This document shows, in pieces, positions 42,532-50,992 of a stretch of 64,000 nt of DNA (positions are counted from its first letter, which is position 1; the number at the start of each line of letters is the position of its first letter). A program made the position numbers and the translations under genes. The notes under the pieces were generated by a model, which searched no databases, was not told where the DNA came from, and was given only the letters and a program-made list of their open reading frames with translations. Origin of the DNA: JADLBR01 sp020847615 (GTDB taxonomy: Bacteria; Verrucomicrobiota; Verrucomicrobiia; JADLBR01); contig JAPKHT010000005.1 in NCBI GenBank assembly GCA_026646655.1, positions 30,959-94,958 of the forward strand. Reading direction: 5' to 3'.

Positions 42532-43577
42532 GGCGGGATCGCCCGGGGGCGGATGGGGAGCGGTAGCGTGACGCGTCGCCCGTCCACGATCATGAGGCCA
42601 GCGGCGCCCGCAAGGGATTCGGGCGAGCGCGCGAGCAGGCCTGCGGTCGCCCGCGTTTCAACATCGCCCGTTCCCGTGACGAGCCAGAGGCACGCCCCTC
42701 GCCGAGCGCCGGTCTTGGCGGCCAGGATGGCGCCGCCGGGCGCAGGGGGTCCAGGCGCCTCGCCGTGCCAATCGCGACCCGACGCGCCGCGGTCCGAGAA
42801 CTCGACCAGCAGCCCGGTCTTTGCCGCATGGCGGTGGATGTCGGCGACCGCGGGATGGGCGACCAACGCGCCCCAGGGGCCGAGCAGCAGCGGGAAGGAC
42901 GTCTCCACATCGATCGTTACGGAGGGGCCGAAAGGGACTTGCACGACATCGCGGACGCCGAGTTCCTTCAACCTGGCGGCGATCGCGCTGGCCTCCGCCT
43001 CAAAACCCGCGGCGTGGAGGAGCCGCGTGGGCGCCGTCTTGCCGCCGTGGCCATGCGCGAAAGGCTCTGGGAACGCGCCGACGAGGGCCCCGACCTGAAA
43101 GCCCTCCGACCATGGATGGTAATCCCACCAGATGTGATCGCCGGACGCCGGACGATATTGCGCGGCGCCCACCGGGGACAGCACCCCGTTGATAAAATAG
43201 AACCAGTCCTCGTCGCGTCCCTCGAGAGTGCCCGAGCGCAGGTCGCCGATGGCGGTCACGAAGCCGGCCCGCGTTGCCTCGATGGGGATCGACGCGCGGA
43301 GCACATCGACGACGCTGCCGCCGGGGCGTTGGGCGCTCTGGACGATGGGCTCCGCCCCGAACGCGCGCGTGACGCGGAGCGTGACGTCCGCCGGGGGCGA
43401 GGCGGGGAGCGGCATGGGCGAAAGGCCGAGGACAATGGCCGTGGCAGCGAGAATGAGCGACCGGCGCGGCGGCCCGCTTGGCCACGCATTGCCCGCCCTT
43501 CGCCGGTCAAAGGGGGCCCGCGTCGCCACGGTCTGGCGAACGTGGCCACGGATTTTCGAGTCAACCGCCTGGTGCAT
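42528..43577 (-). CDS. DUF4430 (transcobalamin C-terminal-like) exported protein
   Basis: 349 aa. Signal peptide core at about 40-60 (SLILAATAIVLGLSPMPLPA). The domain at 66-154 matches DUF4430: TLRVTRAFGAE, GSVVDVLRASIPIE, DEDWFYFINGVLSPVGAAQYRP, GDHIWWDYH. DUF4430 is related to the C-terminal domain of transcobalamin and intrinsic factor, which caps bound cobalamin. The rest (155-349) is unrecognised. Start at 43577, four bases after the upstream stop; residues 5-17 are encoded by a repeat, placing it between the start and the signal peptide. Probably a periplasmic or surface corrinoid-binding partner of the transporter. Confidence 0.82.
   Translation of the reverse strand: MHQAVDSKIRGHVRQTVATRAPFDRRRAGNAWPSGPPRRSLILAATAIVLGLSPMPLPASPPADVTLRVTRAFGAEPIVQSAQRPGGSVVDVLRASIPIEATRAGFVTAIGDLRSGTLEGRDEDWFYFINGVLSPVGAAQYRPASGDHIWWDYHPWSEGFQVGALVGAFPEPFAHGHGGKTAPTRLLHAAGFEAEASAIAARLKELGVRDVVQVPFGPSVTIDVETSFPLLLGPWGALVAHPAVADIHRHAAKTGLLVEFSDRGASGRDWHGEAPGPPAPGGAILAAKTGARRGACLWLVTGTGDVETRATAGLLARSPESLAGAAGLMIVDGRRVTLPLPIRPRAIPP
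43524..43564 (-). repeat. Structured repeat, hairpin-D cassette with conserved flank, in a coding start
   Basis: On the minus strand the flank TGACTCGAAAATCC is followed by GTGG and an imperfect hairpin CCACG..CCGTGG related to the cassettes at 7982 and 14934. It is read in frame near the N-terminus of the DUF4430 protein. Confidence 0.65.
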
Positions 43578-43581
43578 GGCT

Positions 43582-45834
43582 TCAGTAATTCACGGCCGTG
43601 ACGGCATCGAGGTCGAAGCCGGAGTTGCCCGCCGTCCGGAGCGCGGCACCGGTAAAATTCGTGTGGCGCACCGCGTCGCCGTTGCCGTCGATGATCCAGT
43701 TGTCGCCGGTGGATTGGATCTTGACGAATCGGGCCCACGCGAGGCCGACGGTCGCGAGATCAAAGCTGTCGCCGCCAGACTCGGACGGGTTGGTCGGGTC
43801 GGCATTTGGCAGGACCGGGTTTATCCCCGCGAAGCCGCTCCCGTAGCAGTAGGGGTGCTGCAAGTTCAGGTTGCCCGCGTCGTCGTATCGCGGCGAGAAA
43901 TCGATGGGGAATCGTTTCCAGGAGGAACCGTCCTGGCTGACGTAGACCACGGCGGGTTCCATGAATCGGTTGAGGTGATCCCCGCCGATGTAGAAGGCGT
44001 TTTCGAAGACCGTGAAGTCATTGCCGGGGCCATCGACGATCACGTTGTCGGTGAACTCGACGACGATCTCGCCGCCGTAGGGTGCCGAGCCACTTCCATT
44101 GATGGCGGCCCCCAGCGAGACGACGTCCTTAGATCCATTTGCGTAGCCGAGTCCGTTGGGGGGGCCAAGTACGATGCCGGGCACGCTTGCGGCGTTGAAC
44201 CGGTCGGCCCCGGCCAAGGGCGTGAAATAGGCCGCGTCGGCGTGCGGGTCGGCCGCTCCGGCTGCGGCGCGGCCCTTGGTAAAGGGCAGGATAGTCGCAG
44301 AGCCATAGGATGTCGCGTCGAGGGCGCTGTATTCCCCGTCCGGGGTGAAGGCGAAGGCCGCGTAGTGGTAGGTCGTCCCATCGGCGAGCGCCTGATCAAT
44401 GGTCGTCGTGCCGACGCCCTGATAGACGATGTCGCCCTCGTCGGGGGTGGCCGGAATGGCGGCGGTGCTGCGCACCACGAGGGTCTCCGCGAACTCGGGC
44501 TCATCGGGATTGTTCCATGTTAGGACCGCCTTGCCCGCGCTGGGGTAGACCCTCAGGTCGGTGACGGGGCCAATGGGCGCCTCGGTGATCTCCAAATAGA
44601 AATCCCCGTAGGCGATCTGTGGTTCGGGGGCGGTGGCATCCCAGACGGCGACGGAGAGCGGGCCGAAGGAGCCTATGGTTTCGGGGGTACCGGAGAAGAC
44701 GCCGTCCGCGAACGTGAGGCCCGGGGGGATTTCGCCGGCGATCAGTTCCCATCGGTAGGGGGTCGTGCCGCCTTCCGCATCGAGTGGTATTTCGGCGGGT
44801 TTGCCCTGTTGGGCGGGATCGAGCTGTTGCGCGGAGACGATGCGTAGCGCCCTCGAGACGACCTTGAGGACGAGATCTTTCGATGCCTGGGTCCCCTGTG
44901 CGTCGGTCACGGTGACCGACAGCGGATAACTCTTGAACTCGCCGGTCGGGTTGCCCGAAATGGCGCCGGCGGAGGATATCGAGACGCCCGGGGGCAGTTC
45001 GCCGCTGACCGACCACTCGTATGTGGGGACGCCACCCGCCGCGGCGAGCGCGATCGCAAGCGGGTTGCCGACGCTGGCGTCGGGGAGGGACTCCGTCACG
45101 ATGCGCAGTTGATCCTCCGGTAGGATGACCAGGAGGTACTCGGCCTCGTCGCTGTTGGAGTCGGCGTCGCTGACCCGGACGCGGAGTGAATCGCTGAAGA
45201 GTTGCAGCGGGGTCCCGTAGAAGAGGCCGCGGGCGGTGTCGAATTGGAGGCCGAGGGGGAGTGTGCCCGAGGTGCTCCACGAATAGGGGGGCGTGCCCCC
45301 CGTGGCGAGGATCTGCGCGTTGAATGCCTTGGAGAGGGTGCCCTCCGGAAGCGATCCGGTCGTGATGAGCAACTGGACGAGCACGTTATCGCCCGCCGCG
45401 CCCACCCCGCTGGCCCGGGACAGGCCGCGATGGCCGCCGGGACCCGGGACCAATTCTGCCGGCAGCCACTTGCCATCTCGCAGCACCATGCCGCTGCGGC
45501 GGATCGAGGCGATGTCTTCGGCGGACGCGGGCGTCCCGCGCTGCGATTCGCAAGGTGCCTCCGCATGGCCGGCGCCATTGCGCCAGTCCTCGTCATCCCA
45601 GGGCGCCTTGTCCCCGGACCTCTTTCCCTTCCACCACGACCGGAGGAAACCGGGGTCGTCATCGGTGCCGATGATGGCACCGTCGAGGGCGAAGCGGTCG
45701 AGCGCGATACCGCCCCCGACAAGGCCGGCCATGGCGAGTGCGATGGCGGTCGTGAGCCCGGCGATGGCGTTCGGCTCCAGCGCCCGGACCGCGGCCATCC
45801 CACGGCAAAGCCAGCCCAGTATCCCGCGGATCAT
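43582..45834 (-). CDS. Membrane-anchored multi-Ig protein of the corrinoid operon
   Basis: 750 aa. A membrane helix at about 24-46 (GLTTAIALAMAGLVGGGIAL), then three putative Ig-like domains (about 155-415) with the repeating words GGTPPYSWS..GTLPLGL, GGVPTYEWS..GELPPGV, GGTTPYRWE..GEIPPGL, then an FnIII-like domain (about 420-505). The C-terminal 230 residues (VPGIVLGPPNGLGYANGSKDVVSLG, VDGPGNDFTVFENAFYIGG, PAVVYVSQDGSSW, DLATVGLAWARFVKIQSTGD) form a domain known from annotated cell-surface proteins of several phyla. It may display a ligand-binding head outside the inner membrane. ATGA overlap with the upstream gene. Confidence 0.78.
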   Translation of the reverse strand: MIRGILGWLCRGMAAVRALEPNAIAGLTTAIALAMAGLVGGGIALDRFALDGAIIGTDDDPGFLRSWWKGKRSGDKAPWDDEDWRNGAGHAEAPCESQRGTPASAEDIASIRRSGMVLRDGKWLPAELVPGPGGHRGLSRASGVGAAGDNVLVQLLITTGSLPEGTLSKAFNAQILATGGTPPYSWSTSGTLPLGLQFDTARGLFYGTPLQLFSDSLRVRVSDADSNSDEAEYLLVILPEDQLRIVTESLPDASVGNPLAIALAAAGGVPTYEWSVSGELPPGVSISSAGAISGNPTGEFKSYPLSVTVTDAQGTQASKDLVLKVVSRALRIVSAQQLDPAQQGKPAEIPLDAEGGTTPYRWELIAGEIPPGLTFADGVFSGTPETIGSFGPLSVAVWDATAPEPQIAYGDFYLEITEAPIGPVTDLRVYPSAGKAVLTWNNPDEPEFAETLVVRSTAAIPATPDEGDIVYQGVGTTTIDQALADGTTYHYAAFAFTPDGEYSALDATSYGSATILPFTKGRAAAGAADPHADAAYFTPLAGADRFNAASVPGIVLGPPNGLGYANGSKDVVSLGAAINGSGSAPYGGEIVVEFTDNVIVDGPGNDFTVFENAFYIGGDHLNRFMEPAVVYVSQDGSSWKRFPIDFSPRYDDAGNLNLQHPYCYGSGFAGINPVLPNADPTNPSESGGDSFDLATVGLAWARFVKIQSTGDNWIIDGNGDAVRHTNFTGAALRTAGNSGFDLDAVTAVNY

Positions 45835-47234
45835 GGTTGGATGAGCTCCGCGCGGACCCGAATGAACCGCGCCGTGCCGCCACCGGGGTCGGCGACTGTC
45901 ACGCGGACCTTCTGGCCCGCTAGGGATTCGGTAATCTGTCCGGTGCCGGTGGTGGGGGTGCCGGCGGCGCTCCGCGCGATCTCCTGCCAGTCCCCGGGCT
46001 GCAGGGTGCCGGAAACCTCAACGACATAGTCGAGATCCCGATTCATGGGGTCACGGGTAAAGCGGATGCTCAGGCGGCCTCCGGAGACAGTCGGCTCGAT
46101 GGCATCATGGGCGTCCGGTCGTCTCGGGTTCCCGGAGAAGGCATACTCCAATCCGTTGGGTTGGGCGTCGCCATCGGGATTTGCGAAGAATCCCGAGACG
46201 CTGTCGTCAAGTTGTTCCGCCGGAGTGAAGAGGGTGGCGTTCCAGGAGGCACGGGAATTGGGCACCCCGACCGCGATGATCGCGTTGAAAGCCCCGAAGT
46301 CGGTCAGGAGCGCGTAGAGGGTGCCGGCGTCGTACGAGGATGGCTCAAACGGCCCGCTCCCGGGCCTAAACTGCATGGAGCTGACCACCGCAAACCCGCC
46401 CGTGATGGAACCGAAAAGGGATGGGTGACCCGATGTCGTGTCGAAGGCGTAGAGGCTGCCGGAGAAGTCGGGAAAGAAGATATCGGCATCGGAGTCTGCG
46501 GCCAGGTAGCTGGAGCCGGCGAGATTGGTGCCGACATGGACGCCGGCGGATGGCTGGAGCGCCACGCCGAGTGCGATCGCGTTGGAAACCTGGGCCCGCG
46601 TGAAGCGGAAGAGGTTATTCTGGAAACTGGCGGTGGTCTGCGCGACGTAGAGGTCGCCGTTGGTGGCGAAGGCAAGGCCGCCGGAATAGGTGGGCATCTC
46701 GATGACGCGATTGGTCCCCGTTCCAGAGACCAGAAACACCGCGTTGGAATTGGGATTTCCGGTGAAGAAGATGCGCCCGGCGGCGTCGAGCGCGGAGGCG
46801 TAGTTCTGAAGGAGCAAGTTAGTCGTGAGGCCCGAGCCGTCGAGTCCGATGGACATGACGCGGTTGGTCTCGCTGGTGGCGTCGGGGTACGCACCCGACT
46901 GTCCGAAGTAGACCCGGCTGCCCGCCGTCTCCACGAAACTGCCGAACGCCGTGTCTGGGAATATGTACAGGGTATTGAACGCATGGCCGATGGGGTCCCA
47001 GCGGACCAGCGATGAGGCCGCGCTCCCATAGCCGCCGCTTCCAAGGATCATGACGATGGAACCATCGTCGGCGACGTCGAAGCCGCCGATGCCGGCGTTG
47101 GTGGCAAAGATGTTCTGGACGGCGTAGCCCGCCGGGGCTGCGAAGGCCTGGGCGCGGGCCGCCTGCGGCGCGAGGGCGCCCATGGCGAGGGTCATTGCTG
47201 CCAGTCCGAATCCGCGGGCGGGAAAGCCATTCAT
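45831..47234 (-). CDS. Exported repeated-blade (beta-propeller-like) protein, first gene of the corrinoid operon
   Basis: 467 aa. Signal peptide 1-29 (LAPQAARAQAFA). Residues 35-390 show repeating strands with aromatic and Asn/Gly turns (VQNIFATNAGIGGFDVADDGSIVMI, GLDGSGLTTNLLLQNYASALDAAGRIFFTGN, EMPTYSGGLAFATNGDLYVAQTT, SSYLAADSDADIFFPDFSG), suggesting a propeller. The end (VVEVSGTLQPGDWQEIA) is a small beta domain common in verrucomicrobial exports. In Bacteroidetes the surface propeller BtuG binds B12 tightly; a comparable role is my inference. The ATG lies 6 bases after GGAGG, which can be hidden by the hairpin at 47241-47266. Confidence 0.75.
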   Translation of the reverse strand: MNGFPARGFGLAAMTLAMGALAPQAARAQAFAAPAGYAVQNIFATNAGIGGFDVADDGSIVMILGSGGYGSAASSLVRWDPIGHAFNTLYIFPDTAFGSFVETAGSRVYFGQSGAYPDATSETNRVMSIGLDGSGLTTNLLLQNYASALDAAGRIFFTGNPNSNAVFLVSGTGTNRVIEMPTYSGGLAFATNGDLYVAQTTASFQNNLFRFTRAQVSNAIALGVALQPSAGVHVGTNLAGSSYLAADSDADIFFPDFSGSLYAFDTTSGHPSLFGSITGGFAVVSSMQFRPGSGPFEPSSYDAGTLYALLTDFGAFNAIIAVGVPNSRASWNATLFTPAEQLDDSVSGFFANPDGDAQPNGLEYAFSGNPRRPDAHDAIEPTVSGGRLSIRFTRDPMNRDLDYVVEVSGTLQPGDWQEIARSAAGTPTTGTGQITESLAGQKVRVTVADPGGGTARFIRVRAELIQP

Positions 47235-47240
47235 GTGAAT

Positions 47241-47266
47241 CCTCCAGTCTTTTGAGAACCTGGAGG
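47241..47266 (-). promoter_or_regulatory. Hairpin that sequesters the ribosome binding site
   Basis: On the minus strand CCTCCAG (47260-47266) and CTGGAGG (47241-47247) pair perfectly around a 12-base loop. The second arm holds the GGAGG used by the gene at 47234. It lies between the cobalamin riboswitch and the start codon, the usual place for translational control. Confidence 0.75.
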
Positions 47267-47329
47267 CCGGGCAGTGCGCCCGATCCCGCGGTCCTCATTC
47301 TTCATTGTGGCGATGAAGTTTTATGCGCC

Positions 47330-47520
47330 CACCGCACCCGCGGCGGGCGAATGAGAGGGAGCGGCGCAGATATTCGGACTTCGGGCCTCGAACCTCGCTC
47401 CCGCCTTCACCGCCGGACTTGGACCGGAGACTGGCATCTTGGGAGTCTGTAACCCGTTACCGTAGCGCAACTGTTCCCGATTCTCACGGGATTCCCTGGA
47501 GCCGCACCCATCTTGTCACC
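47330..47520 (-). ncRNA. Cobalamin riboswitch
   Basis: Reading the minus strand, the aptamer blocks occur in order: GGGAATCCCGTGAGAATCGG, AACAGTTGCGC, TACGGTAACGGG, GATGCCAG, then GAAGTCCGAATATCTGC, the hallmark 3' block of adenosylcobalamin riboswitches. The spacing and the conserved GTAAC and CCGAATA words fit. It precedes the six-gene operon, so expression should fall when cobalamin is plentiful. The rest of 47235-47657 holds only this leader and no gene. Confidence 0.92.
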
Positions 47521-47657
47521 CGGTTCCCCGCATCGCGTGCCGGGGCCGGGCCGGATCTAGCAAAGAACCGGATCCAGCCTGATCGCGCGGGGGCGGGGAG
47601 TCAAGGGGAGATTCGGGACCGCGTGCCGAGGCGAGGGGGCGTCGGCCCCAGGAATTG

Positions 47658-48602
47658 TCACCCGAGTATCGCCCTGAGCACGGCGAGGTCCTTCTTGATT
47701 GCGGCGAAGACTTCTTCGCGCGGGATGGACTGGCCGGGGGCCGGGCGCTCGGGGAGGTATTCGCTGTGGAGGCTGACGGGTGCCGAGGCGGCCGGGCCGG
47801 TGAGGAGTTTCACGAAGCGCTTGAAGTCGACCAGGCCGGTCCCCAGGGGGACGTTGTCGACGGTCTGTTTGCCATCTTTCTCTTTGAAGGCGAAGTCCTT
47901 GAAGTTGAGCGTCTGGATATATGGCATGATGGCGGCGAGGCCGAGTTGCCAGCAACCGAGGCCCTCGACGGTCGCGTGGCGGATGTCGTACTGGCAACCG
48001 ATCCACTCCGAGGTGATGTTGCGGAGCACGTGCCACAGGTCCCAGATCGCGGCGCCGAAATACTCGCCGGCGTGGTTCTGGACATTGCCGCGGATCCCGA
48101 TGTCCTTGTTCATCTGCGCGAGCGCCCTGAGATGGGCCTCGATGTCGGACAACGACTTCTCGATCGGGGACGACTTGTCGTACTTGTGCCAGTTGGTGCG
48201 GTAGAATTTGATCCCGACCTTGGCGGCGGTGCGCAGTATGGTTTCGGCGTGGGGATCTTCCGGGCTGCCGATGGCGGTGACGATGGTGTCGAGGCGCATG
48301 CCGTTGGCCCTGGCGGCCTCGGCGGCCCTGGGGAGGTCGTCGGCGGCGCGCTCGGGCAGGACGTGGCCCTTGGGGCGCACGGTGAGGTCGAGGCCGTCGA
48401 GGCCGAGTTCTGCGGCGGCGGCGAAGGCGTCCTTGCAGTCGAGCCAATGCAGTTGCTTTGAGAAAAAGGAGATGGGCCGTTTGGCCGGTGCGGCTGATTG
48501 GGCCGGCGATGCTCCGGCGGCGGCGCCGAGGGCCAGTCCGGCGGTCGCGCCTGCGGATAGGGTCAGGAAACTCCTGCGGTTCATGCGGGGTTCAATATTC
48601 AT
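47658..48602 (-). CDS. Exported sugar-phosphate isomerase/epimerase-like TIM-barrel protein
   Basis: 314 aa. Start at 48602 (ATG at 48584 also possible). A signal resembling Tat, MNRRSFLTLSAGATAGLALGAAAG, precedes an AP-endonuclease/xylose-isomerase-like TIM barrel (FFSKQLHWLDCKDAFAAAAELGLDGLDLT, GIRGNVQNHAGEYFG, YDIRHATVEGLGCW, LKDF-type strand, SLHSEYLPE). The metal site is suggested by the glutamate, aspartate and histidine residues in LGLDGLDLT, NVQNHAG, CQYDIRHA and LHSEY. Substrate unknown; such proteins accompany Gfo/Idh/MocA enzymes in sugar degradation. It follows its paralogue at 48629 after 26 bp. Confidence 0.82.
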   Translation of the reverse strand: MNIEPRMNRRSFLTLSAGATAGLALGAAAGASPAQSAAPAKRPISFFSKQLHWLDCKDAFAAAAELGLDGLDLTVRPKGHVLPERAADDLPRAAEAARANGMRLDTIVTAIGSPEDPHAETILRTAAKVGIKFYRTNWHKYDKSSPIEKSLSDIEAHLRALAQMNKDIGIRGNVQNHAGEYFGAAIWDLWHVLRNITSEWIGCQYDIRHATVEGLGCWQLGLAAIMPYIQTLNFKDFAFKEKDGKQTVDNVPLGTGLVDFKRFVKLLTGPAASAPVSLHSEYLPERPAPGQSIPREEVFAAIKKDLAVLRAILG

Positions 48603-48628
48603 AGGCTGGGCTCTTCTCTGGCGTGGCG

Positions 48629-49510
48629 TCAGGCCAGCGACGCCGCGGTCTTCTCCACGAAATCGATGCAGGCCTTGAGGTCGTCCAGAAGTTGGGGGGA
48701 TTGATGCTCGTATTCGAGCGTCATGGTCCCCTGAAACTTCTGGCGGTGCAATTCGCGCAGGACGGCGTCGTAGCGGGCCTTGCCGGTGCCGAGGGGCACG
48801 TCGCGGCATTTCGGGTTGCCGACCTCGGGGACATCCTTGGCGTGGACGTTGATGATGCGTCCCTCGAGTTTCTTGAGGCACTCGACGGGATCGAGGCCCG
48901 AGCGCACCCAGTGGCCGGTGTCGGGGCAGGCGCCGATCCGGGGACCGCGGTCCTTGACGGCGGCGAGCACGCTTTCGGGATTCCAGTATTTCGATGTGGG
49001 CCTGTCGTTGGGGTGGTTGTGGATGGCGAGGTTGATGGCGTAACTCTCGCAGAGTTCCTCGATGCCATCGAGCGCCTCGGTCGGGGGTTCGGCGACGAGG
49101 GTCTCGACGCCCATCTCCTTGGCGTACTCGAAGATGGCGCGGTTGGCGTCGGGGTCCGCCTCGACCTTGGCGTAGAAGTTGGTCATCGCGACGCCCGCCT
49201 TGGCCAGGCGACCCTTGAGTTCCTCGCGGAGTTCCGGGGCGAGGGACTCGGATGTGGTGAGCTTGGGCCTGGAGGCGTCGAGTTTCAGGAAGAAGGCGGG
49301 CTCGATATGGCGGATGCCGAGGCCGGCGATCTGGTCCAGCGCCTCGTAGAGGCTGATGGCGCGGAAGGTGTAGGTTGCGACGCAGAATTGCCAGCCGAGT
49401 CTTGCGGCGGCGGACGAGTCGGCCGGGGCGGAGCGGGCGCGGCGCGGGAGCGCGGCCGCGAGGCCCGAGGAGGCGAGGAATCCGCGGCGGGTGATGACGG
49501 GTGCGACCAT
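48629..49510 (-). CDS. Tat-exported sugar-phosphate isomerase/epimerase-like protein
   Basis: 293 aa. Twin-arginine signal ITRRGFLASSGLAAAL, then a TIM barrel of the xylose-isomerase-like family: LDQIAGLGIRHIEPAFFL, VAMTNFYAKVEADPDANRAIFEYAKEMG, NLAIHNHP, RIGACPDTGHWVRSGLDP, IINVHAKDVPE, GTMTLEYEHQSP. Metal ligands are suggested by EPAFF, HNHP, DTGHW and LEYEH. It probably acts with the gene downstream on the same sugar in the periplasm. About 200 bp of noncoding DNA separate it from the gene cluster upstream, with a GGCGCGCGCC/GGCGCGCGC pair near 49640. Confidence 0.85.
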   Translation of the reverse strand: MVAPVITRRGFLASSGLAAALPRRARSAPADSSAAARLGWQFCVATYTFRAISLYEALDQIAGLGIRHIEPAFFLKLDASRPKLTTSESLAPELREELKGRLAKAGVAMTNFYAKVEADPDANRAIFEYAKEMGVETLVAEPPTEALDGIEELCESYAINLAIHNHPNDRPTSKYWNPESVLAAVKDRGPRIGACPDTGHWVRSGLDPVECLKKLEGRIINVHAKDVPEVGNPKCRDVPLGTGKARYDAVLRELHRQKFQGTMTLEYEHQSPQLLDDLKACIDFVEKTAASLA

Positions 49511-49706
49511 GAGGACATGTTGCTGCGGGGAGGGGCCCGCGGCAACATCATTTCAGGTCACATGATCCGACAACGAAGGCAATGCGTATTGAGGGCGATC
49601 CGGCGCCTGGATCGCTTGGACGACTTAATCCGGCTGGCGCGCGCCCATGAGAATCATAGGCGCGCGCGGGTGCCGGACCACGGCGTGAGATAGACGGTCC
49701 TACTTG

Positions 49707-50966
49707 TCACTCGACGGTGGGTTTCACACCGGTGCGGAAGGCGACGTTGCGGGCCTTGAACTCCTGCTGGAGGCGCGGGGAGAACTCACCGGTCGTCCAG
49801 ATGACGAGTTGTTTGCCGGGCAACTGGGTCGCGATCTCATCGGCGCGTTGCGCGATGCGAGGGAACCAGATGGCATAGTCCAGGTGGACGGGGATGAAGA
49901 CGCGGCCCTGGGCGTCCTCGCAGAGCATCACGAGCTTGCTGGGGAGGATGCGGACGATCGGCGCCTCGGTCTTGTGGTACATGGCCATGAGCTGCGCGCA
50001 GCGCTGGAAGAAGTGGGCGTCCTCCTCGGCCTGCGAGAGCACGGCGGTCTGGAGGAAGGCGCCTGCGTCGACGCTGCGCCCGAGCGTGGCGAGGGCATCG
50101 CAGATCACCGCCTCGTGCATCGGGGAGAACGCGTGGTGCTGGAGGAATGGCTCGGTCTGCTCGCGGCTGAGGCCCAGTTCGAGGAGCTTCTTCCGGTCCT
50201 CGATGCGGAGGTTTGCGGGGTCGGTATCGCGGACGCGCTGGTAGAGGCGGGTGTTGGCATTGACCGCGGTGACGGCGAGTCCGGCCGCGCCGCCGGTCGC
50301 GGCGCTCAGGCCGAGGTTGATCGCGCCGCCGACGCCGGCCTGGACCCAGGCGATCTTGTTCAGCTCGTCCTGGAGTTCCGGGTTGGTGGAATAGGGGTCG
50401 ACGTTGTACTTCGCGGCAAGCTGGCGCTTGGCCTGCGAGGCGCCGGCGAGGTCGGTATATGCCTTGTCCTCGTAGTCGCTGGCGCCGCCCTTGAGGTTCT
50501 CGCCGATCTTGCCGAAGAAGCGGCTGGCGCCCTTGGGGACGGAGCCGATGGTCTTTAGGGGATTCATGATGGCGCTGCCCGCGGCCTTGAGCTTGTCGCC
50601 GCCGGCCTTGCCGAGGGCCTGGCCAAAGCTCTCGCTGGAGGAGACGCGGCGCATGTCCTCGATCGCGGCGGCCTCGGCGATGCGCTGGAGGAGCAACTCG
50701 GTGCCGAGCACCTCGTAGCTCTTGCCGGACGAGAGGGTGATCTGATAGCGATTCATCAGCCCGTCGTTGTACGCCTGCGGGTACACGCTGTAGCCGGCCC
50801 CTTGCAGCGGGGCGGGCGCGGTGAAGTGCGCCGCATTTACCGGCCCTGGGTTCTCGAAGGCCCCGGTTTCCGGGGCGTCCGCCCAGGCGCCGCACGCCGC
50901 AACCCAAGCTGCCGCCATAGCCGAGAACACCCGTCCCGGCACCCTGTTGTCGCACTTGTATCTCAT
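49707..50966 (-). CDS. Exported protein of unknown function
   Basis: 419 aa. The ATG at 50966 follows AAGGAG and opens a signal peptide (VFSAMAAAWVAACGAWADA). The mature part has an alpha/beta N-terminal region (GYSVYPQAYNDGLMNRYQITLSSGKSYEVLGTELLLQRIAEA), a Gly/Ala/Lys-rich middle (ASRFFGKIGENLKGGASDYEDKAYTDLAGA, with GVGGAINLGLSAATGGAAGLAV) and a helical C-terminal half (LELGLSREQTEPFLQHHAFSP). No family recognised. It is 26 bp downstream of the ligand-gated channel gene and is probably cotranscribed, so a link to the channel is possible. Confidence 0.6.
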   Translation of the reverse strand: MRYKCDNRVPGRVFSAMAAAWVAACGAWADAPETGAFENPGPVNAAHFTAPAPLQGAGYSVYPQAYNDGLMNRYQITLSSGKSYEVLGTELLLQRIAEAAAIEDMRRVSSSESFGQALGKAGGDKLKAAGSAIMNPLKTIGSVPKGASRFFGKIGENLKGGASDYEDKAYTDLAGASQAKRQLAAKYNVDPYSTNPELQDELNKIAWVQAGVGGAINLGLSAATGGAAGLAVTAVNANTRLYQRVRDTDPANLRIEDRKKLLELGLSREQTEPFLQHHAFSPMHEAVICDALATLGRSVDAGAFLQTAVLSQAEEDAHFFQRCAQLMAMYHKTEAPIVRILPSKLVMLCEDAQGRVFIPVHLDYAIWFPRIAQRADEIATQLPGKQLVIWTTGEFSPRLQQEFKARNVAFRTGVKPTVE

Positions 50967-50992
50967 GGTTCTCCTTCTCCGTTTCAGTTGTT

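Noticed and set aside
49511..49706. Small gene in the gap after the 49707 gene
   Set aside because: No frame with a start site and plausible composition; only a GC-rich palindrome near 49640 is seen.
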